From Syntrophaceae bacterium UBA4810 (GTDB lineage Bacteria; Desulfobacterota; Syntrophia; Syntrophales; Smithellaceae), in NCBI GenBank assembly GCA_002402545.1, contig DHGA01000076.1, forward strand, positions 18,178-27,013: DNA of 8,836 nt, written 5' to 3'. Of this stretch, positions 6,798 to 8,836 are shown one piece after another (positions within the stretch are counted from its first letter, which is position 1; each line of letters begins with the position of its first letter). The notes below the pieces were generated by a model. It made no database searches. It saw only the letters and a list, made by a program, of their open reading frames with translations, and was not told the origin of the DNA. The position numbers and the translations under genes are program-made.

Positions 6798-7313
6798 CTA
6801 AACCTGCAAAAATTTCATGATGATAATAGCCGCGATAACCAGAGCGGCAACGTAACTCATAACAATCAAAGAAAGCCTTTCCACAGGACGCTCCATATAT
6901 TCCCTTACCTGCGGCTCGACCCTTTCTTCATCTATTTTTTTCACAAGCAGACCGAGCAGCTCAGAGTGTCTTTCCGTCATATTGGAAAAGAAATAAAGCC
7001 CCCGGGCCGCGCTGATCAAAAAATAAACTTTTTTCCCCAATTCGACAATGCCCAGATTGGTAACTTTTTCCCAGTCAAATTCCTTTTGACGGAAAAACTT
7101 TTTGATTTTAAGTTTATCTTCGGTCATAATGATCGCTCTTTCTGAGGCTTCAATAGCTATTGCCAGAAGCACCGCGAAGAAAATAGCCGAAACTATTATT
7201 TCCCATAACTGCCCGATAAAAAGGCTCTGCACAAAAAGTGCGAAAAAAAGGACAACCATCGCCCAAAGCGGAATCAAAAACGCCCGGCGGATTTTAAAAA
7301 TATTTTCCTGCAT
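6798..7313 (-). CDS. Membrane protein with a PH-like middle region, function unknown
   Basis: The 171-residue protein is predicted to be in the inner membrane. Two adjacent hydrophobic segments lie at about 11-33 and 36-54, with a third at the C-terminus (about 148-168). Between them, about 57-127, is a soluble stretch reading RAIIMTEDKLKIKKFF, then FDWEKVTNLGIVELG, then a strand-rich part ending in a helix (LLGLLVKKIDEE). This order of strands, with a Trp after the first turn and a closing helix, resembles the bacterial pleckstrin-homology (bPH) domains of small membrane proteins. That is my reading of pattern, not a proven match. No catalytic motif is seen. The ATG has AGGA at 7324-7327, ten bases upstream. 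It lies 35 nt after moaC and 72 nt before the fis-like gene, so it is probably co-transcribed with both. I cannot assign a function. Confidence 0.75.
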   Translation of the reverse strand: MQENIFKIRRAFLIPLWAMVVLFFALFVQSLFIGQLWEIIVSAIFFAVLLAIAIEASERAIIMTEDKLKIKKFFRQKEFDWEKVTNLGIVELGKKVYFLISAARGLYFFSNMTERHSELLGLLVKKIDEERVEPQVREYMERPVERLSLIVMSYVAALVIAAIIIMKFLQV

Positions 7314-7348
7314 TTTTTATTTGTCCTGATTAATTATTATTAATATTG

Positions 7349-7828
7349 CTATTGAGTTCTTTTGAAAGTTCCGCTTTTGCCGCCGGTTTTTTCGACAAGC
7401 ATTATTTCTCCGATTACCATTTTCTTGTCTGCCACCTTGCACATATCATATATAGTCAATGCCGCCACGCTGACCGCGGTGAGCGCTTCCATTTCCACGC
7501 CTGTTTTTCCCGTGGTTTTTACCTCAGACTCAATAACAACGCGCGATTTTTTCCGGTCAATTTCCAGATCCAGGCGAACGGATGTAATCTCGAGCGGATG
7601 ACAAAGAGGAATAAGCTCTCCGGTTTTTTTTGCCGCCATGATGCCCGCTATTTTTGCCGCACCCAAAACATTGCCCTTAGTCATTTGCCCTTTTTCAATT
7701 AAATTCAGCGTGGCCTTTTCCATCGTTACCGAGCCGCGGGCTTTTGCTTGGCGATTAGTTATGGCTTTTGCCGTGACATCAACCATTTCCACCTGTTGAT
7801 TGTTGTTGATATGAGACAGCTTTCGCAT
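7349..7828 (-). CDS. moaC: Cyclic pyranopterin monophosphate synthase (molybdenum cofactor synthesis protein MoaC)
   Basis: MoaC converts (8S)-3',8-cyclo-7,8-dihydroguanosine 5'-triphosphate, made by MoaA, into cyclic pyranopterin monophosphate, the first stable molybdopterin precursor, in the cytoplasm. At 159 residues it is full length (E. coli 161). Family motifs are LSHINNNQQVEMVDV (4-18), GELIPLCHPL (70-79), KTTGKTGVEMEALTAVSVAA (104-123), YDMCK (127-131) and EKTGGKSG (146-153). The active-site residues Lys51, His77, Glu112, Asp128 and Lys131 are all present, at E. coli numbering. The ATG at 7828 is supported by the family N-terminus although no good Shine-Dalgarno is seen. It is first in its transcription unit, with a promoter at 7872-7900. 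No other molybdenum cofactor gene is in the window, which suggests dispersed moa genes. Its presence implies molybdo- or tungsto-enzymes in this organism. Confidence 0.97.
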   Translation of the reverse strand: MRKLSHINNNQQVEMVDVTAKAITNRQAKARGSVTMEKATLNLIEKGQMTKGNVLGAAKIAGIMAAKKTGELIPLCHPLEITSVRLDLEIDRKKSRVVIESEVKTTGKTGVEMEALTAVSVAALTIYDMCKVADKKMVIGEIMLVEKTGGKSGTFKRTQ

Positions 7829-7871
7829 GGCAGTTACTTAATCGTATTTTATTATTCTTTTGTTTGGGCGG

Positions 7872-7900
7872 ACTGTAGCATAGGGTTATTAATGAGTCAA
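7872..7900 (-). promoter_or_regulatory. Sigma70-type promoter for moaC and downstream genes
   Basis: On the minus strand, TTGACT (7900-7895, 5 of 6 matches to the -35) is followed after 17 bases by TACAGT (7877-7872, 4 of 6, keeping the key TA...T positions). Transcription would start near 7865, giving a leader of about 37 bases before moaC. There is no room for a molybdenum-cofactor riboswitch in that leader. Confidence 0.65.
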
Positions 7901-7934
7901 GAACAGCAAAATATTTTAATTTTACTAAAATTTC

Positions 7935-7963
7935 TTGATATAAATATACTTATTAGCTAGTAT
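7935..7963 (+). promoter_or_regulatory. Sigma70-type promoter for the comM/yifB-like gene
   Basis: TTGATA (7935-7940, 5 of 6) is separated by 17 bases from TAGTAT (7958-7963, 4 of 6). Transcription would start near 7970, about 25 bases before the GTG start. It is back-to-back with the moaC promoter in the AT-rich divergent gap 7829-7995. Confidence 0.6.
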
Positions 7964-7982
7964 TTTTGACATTATTTTACGC

Positions 7983-7986
7983 GGAG
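7983..7986 (+). promoter_or_regulatory. Shine-Dalgarno GGAG that fixes the GTG start at 7996
   Basis: GGAG lies nine bases before GTG at 7996. Starting here gives an N-terminus that aligns residue for residue with the family (K-x-x-S-x-x-I-I-G-x-x-x-Y), whereas the first ATG downstream (8017) would drop the first strand. Confidence 0.65.
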
Positions 7987-7995
7987 AGCCACGCA

Positions 7996-8836
7996 GTGTT
8001 TGTTAAAATATCCAGCATGAGCATTATCGGCATGGAATCCTATCCTGTTTTTGTTGAAGTGGACATATCGCAGGGATTGCCGCAATTCAATACCGTCGGA
8101 TTGCCTGACGCTTCCGTTAAGGAAAGCCGCGACAGAATCAAAGCCGCGATAAAAAATTCCGGTTACCGTTTTCCGCGTTCTCACGTAACAGTCAACCTTG
8201 CACCCGCCGACATAAAAAAAGAAGGCACGGCGTTTGATTTGCCCATTGCCGTCGGAATTCTCACCGCGGAAGAATTAATCAAGGAATCCTCCGTGCGGGA
8301 TTGTTTTTTTATGGGCGAGCTTTCGCTCGACGGCAGCATCAAAAGAGTCAACGGTGTTTTAACCGCGACCTTCAAAGCCAAGGAAATGGGCATCAAGTCC
8401 GCTTTCGTTCCGGAAGAGAATGCCGCGGAAGCCGCCATGGTCGAAGGCATAAATGTTTACGCGGTGAAAAACCTGCCTGATGTTGTGGAATTTTTGGGCG
8501 GACGCAAAAATATCGAACCGATTAATATTGACATGAACAGCATTTTCCAACGAACGCGACAATATGAAATTGATTTCAGCGAAATCAAGGGGCAGAAACA
8601 GGCAATGCGGGCGCTGGAAATCGCGGCGGCAGGCGGCCATAATGTTTTGATGATCGGCCCGCCCGGTTCGGGCAAAAGCATGCTGGCCAAGAGACTACCG
8701 ACAATTTTGCCGGATCTTTCCTTTGAAGAAGCTATTGAAGCAACTAAGGTTTTTTCCGTGGCCGGCTCTTTAAATAAAGAAGAAATGATGATTTCCACCA
8801 GGCCGTTTCGCTCTCCGCATCACACGATATCCGATG
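7996..8836 (+). CDS. ComM/YifB-type Mg-chelatase-like AAA+ ATPase, N-terminal part, truncated by the right window edge
   Basis: The frame is open from GTG at 7996 for 280 codons to the window end, about 55% of the usual 500-510 residues. The N-terminal region (1-175) is the Lon-S5-like ChlI domain, with DISQGLPQFNTVGLPDASVK (24-43), VNLAPADIKKEG (66-77) and FDLPIAVGIL (80-89). The AAA+ domain begins with the conserved SEIKGQKQAMRALEIAAAGG (195-214) and the Walker A GPPGSGKS (221-228), followed by the family motif RPFRSPHHT (269-277). Walker B, the sensors and the C-terminal domain lie outside. In naturally transformable Gram-negative bacteria ComM is a hexameric helicase that promotes branch migration during DNA integration; many other bacteria carry the family with no known role, so I leave the symbol empty. 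It is transcribed divergently from moaC. Confidence 0.95.
   Translation, partial: MFVKISSMSIIGMESYPVFVEVDISQGLPQFNTVGLPDASVKESRDRIKAAIKNSGYRFPRSHVTVNLAPADIKKEGTAFDLPIAVGILTAEELIKESSVRDCFFMGELSLDGSIKRVNGVLTATFKAKEMGIKSAFVPEENAAEAAMVEGINVYAVKNLPDVVEFLGGRKNIEPINIDMNSIFQRTRQYEIDFSEIKGQKQAMRALEIAAAGGHNVLMIGPPGSGKSMLAKRLPTILPDLSFEEAIEATKVFSVAGSLNKEEMMISTRPFRSPHHTISD

Noticed and set aside
7829..7871. Molybdenum-cofactor riboswitch upstream of moaC
   Set aside because: The predicted leader is only about 37 bases, too short for the roughly 120-150-nt motif, and no matching structure is seen.
7972..8798. Several minus-strand frames of 70-113 codons near the right edge
   Set aside because: They overlap each other and the plus-strand comM/yifB-like gene, which has unbroken family motifs including a Walker A; they are shadows.
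1..8836. CRISPR arrays, insertion sequences, tRNA or rRNA genes, prophage or defence genes
   Set aside because: No direct-repeat arrays, transposase frames, terminal inverted repeats or tRNA-like cloverleaf sequences were recognised; nearly all the DNA is accounted for by core genes.

Overview
This window looks like ordinary bacterial chromosome of moderate-to-low GC. It carries tightly packed core metabolic genes, nearly all on the minus strand, with no mobile elements, CRISPR arrays or RNA genes that I can see. The gene set suggests a Gram-negative anaerobe, perhaps of the Desulfobacterota/Deltaproteobacteria (Syntrophus/Smithella-like). It includes an ADP-forming acyl-CoA synthetase, a small stand-alone Fis-type DNA-binding protein, GlmM with an RYSGTQ loop, MoaC and a ComM/YifB ATPase. 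The taxonomic guess is inference from gene content and remembered family resemblance, not from a search.

Layout. Bases 1-6082 hold one co-directional minus-strand block, read from right to left. It contains a left-handed beta-helix (LbH) hexapeptide-repeat protein (6082-4829), phosphoglucosamine mutase glmM (4767-3418), a divergent glucosamine-6-phosphate deaminase/isomerase (3398-2439), CTP synthase pyrG (2394-778), and the N-terminal 235 codons of an ADP-forming acetate/acyl-CoA synthetase (705 to the left edge). Gaps are 61, 19, 44 and 72 nt with no convincing internal terminator, so this is probably one operon. A candidate promoter (TTGACA, 17 nt, TAGTAG) lies at 6145-6173, and a perfect 7-bp inverted repeat sits at the expected transcription start.

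Bases 6083-6413 are non-coding. They hold that promoter and a strong rho-independent terminator that closes the upstream unit. The upstream unit, also minus strand, is moaC (7828-7349), a membrane protein with a PH-like middle region (7313-6798) and a 103-residue Fis-like protein (6725-6414). It is driven by a good sigma70-type promoter at 7872-7900. Divergently, on the plus strand, the N-terminal 280 codons of a ComM/YifB-type AAA+ ATPase start at a GTG at 7996 behind its own promoter and run off the right edge.

How the genes fit together. The three genes at the head of the long operon point to amino-sugar metabolism: an aldose-ketose isomerase-fold deaminase acting on GlcN-6-P, GlmM converting GlcN-6-P to GlcN-1-P, and an LbH protein resembling the acyltransferase half of GlmU but lacking its nucleotidyltransferase half. 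PyrG then supplies CTP. The most unusual point is that the NagB-like enzyme carries Arg where E. coli NagB has catalytic Asp141, plus an insertion of about 40 residues, and it sits 19 nt from glmM. I see no new multi-gene system beyond this; most of the window is standard housekeeping content.
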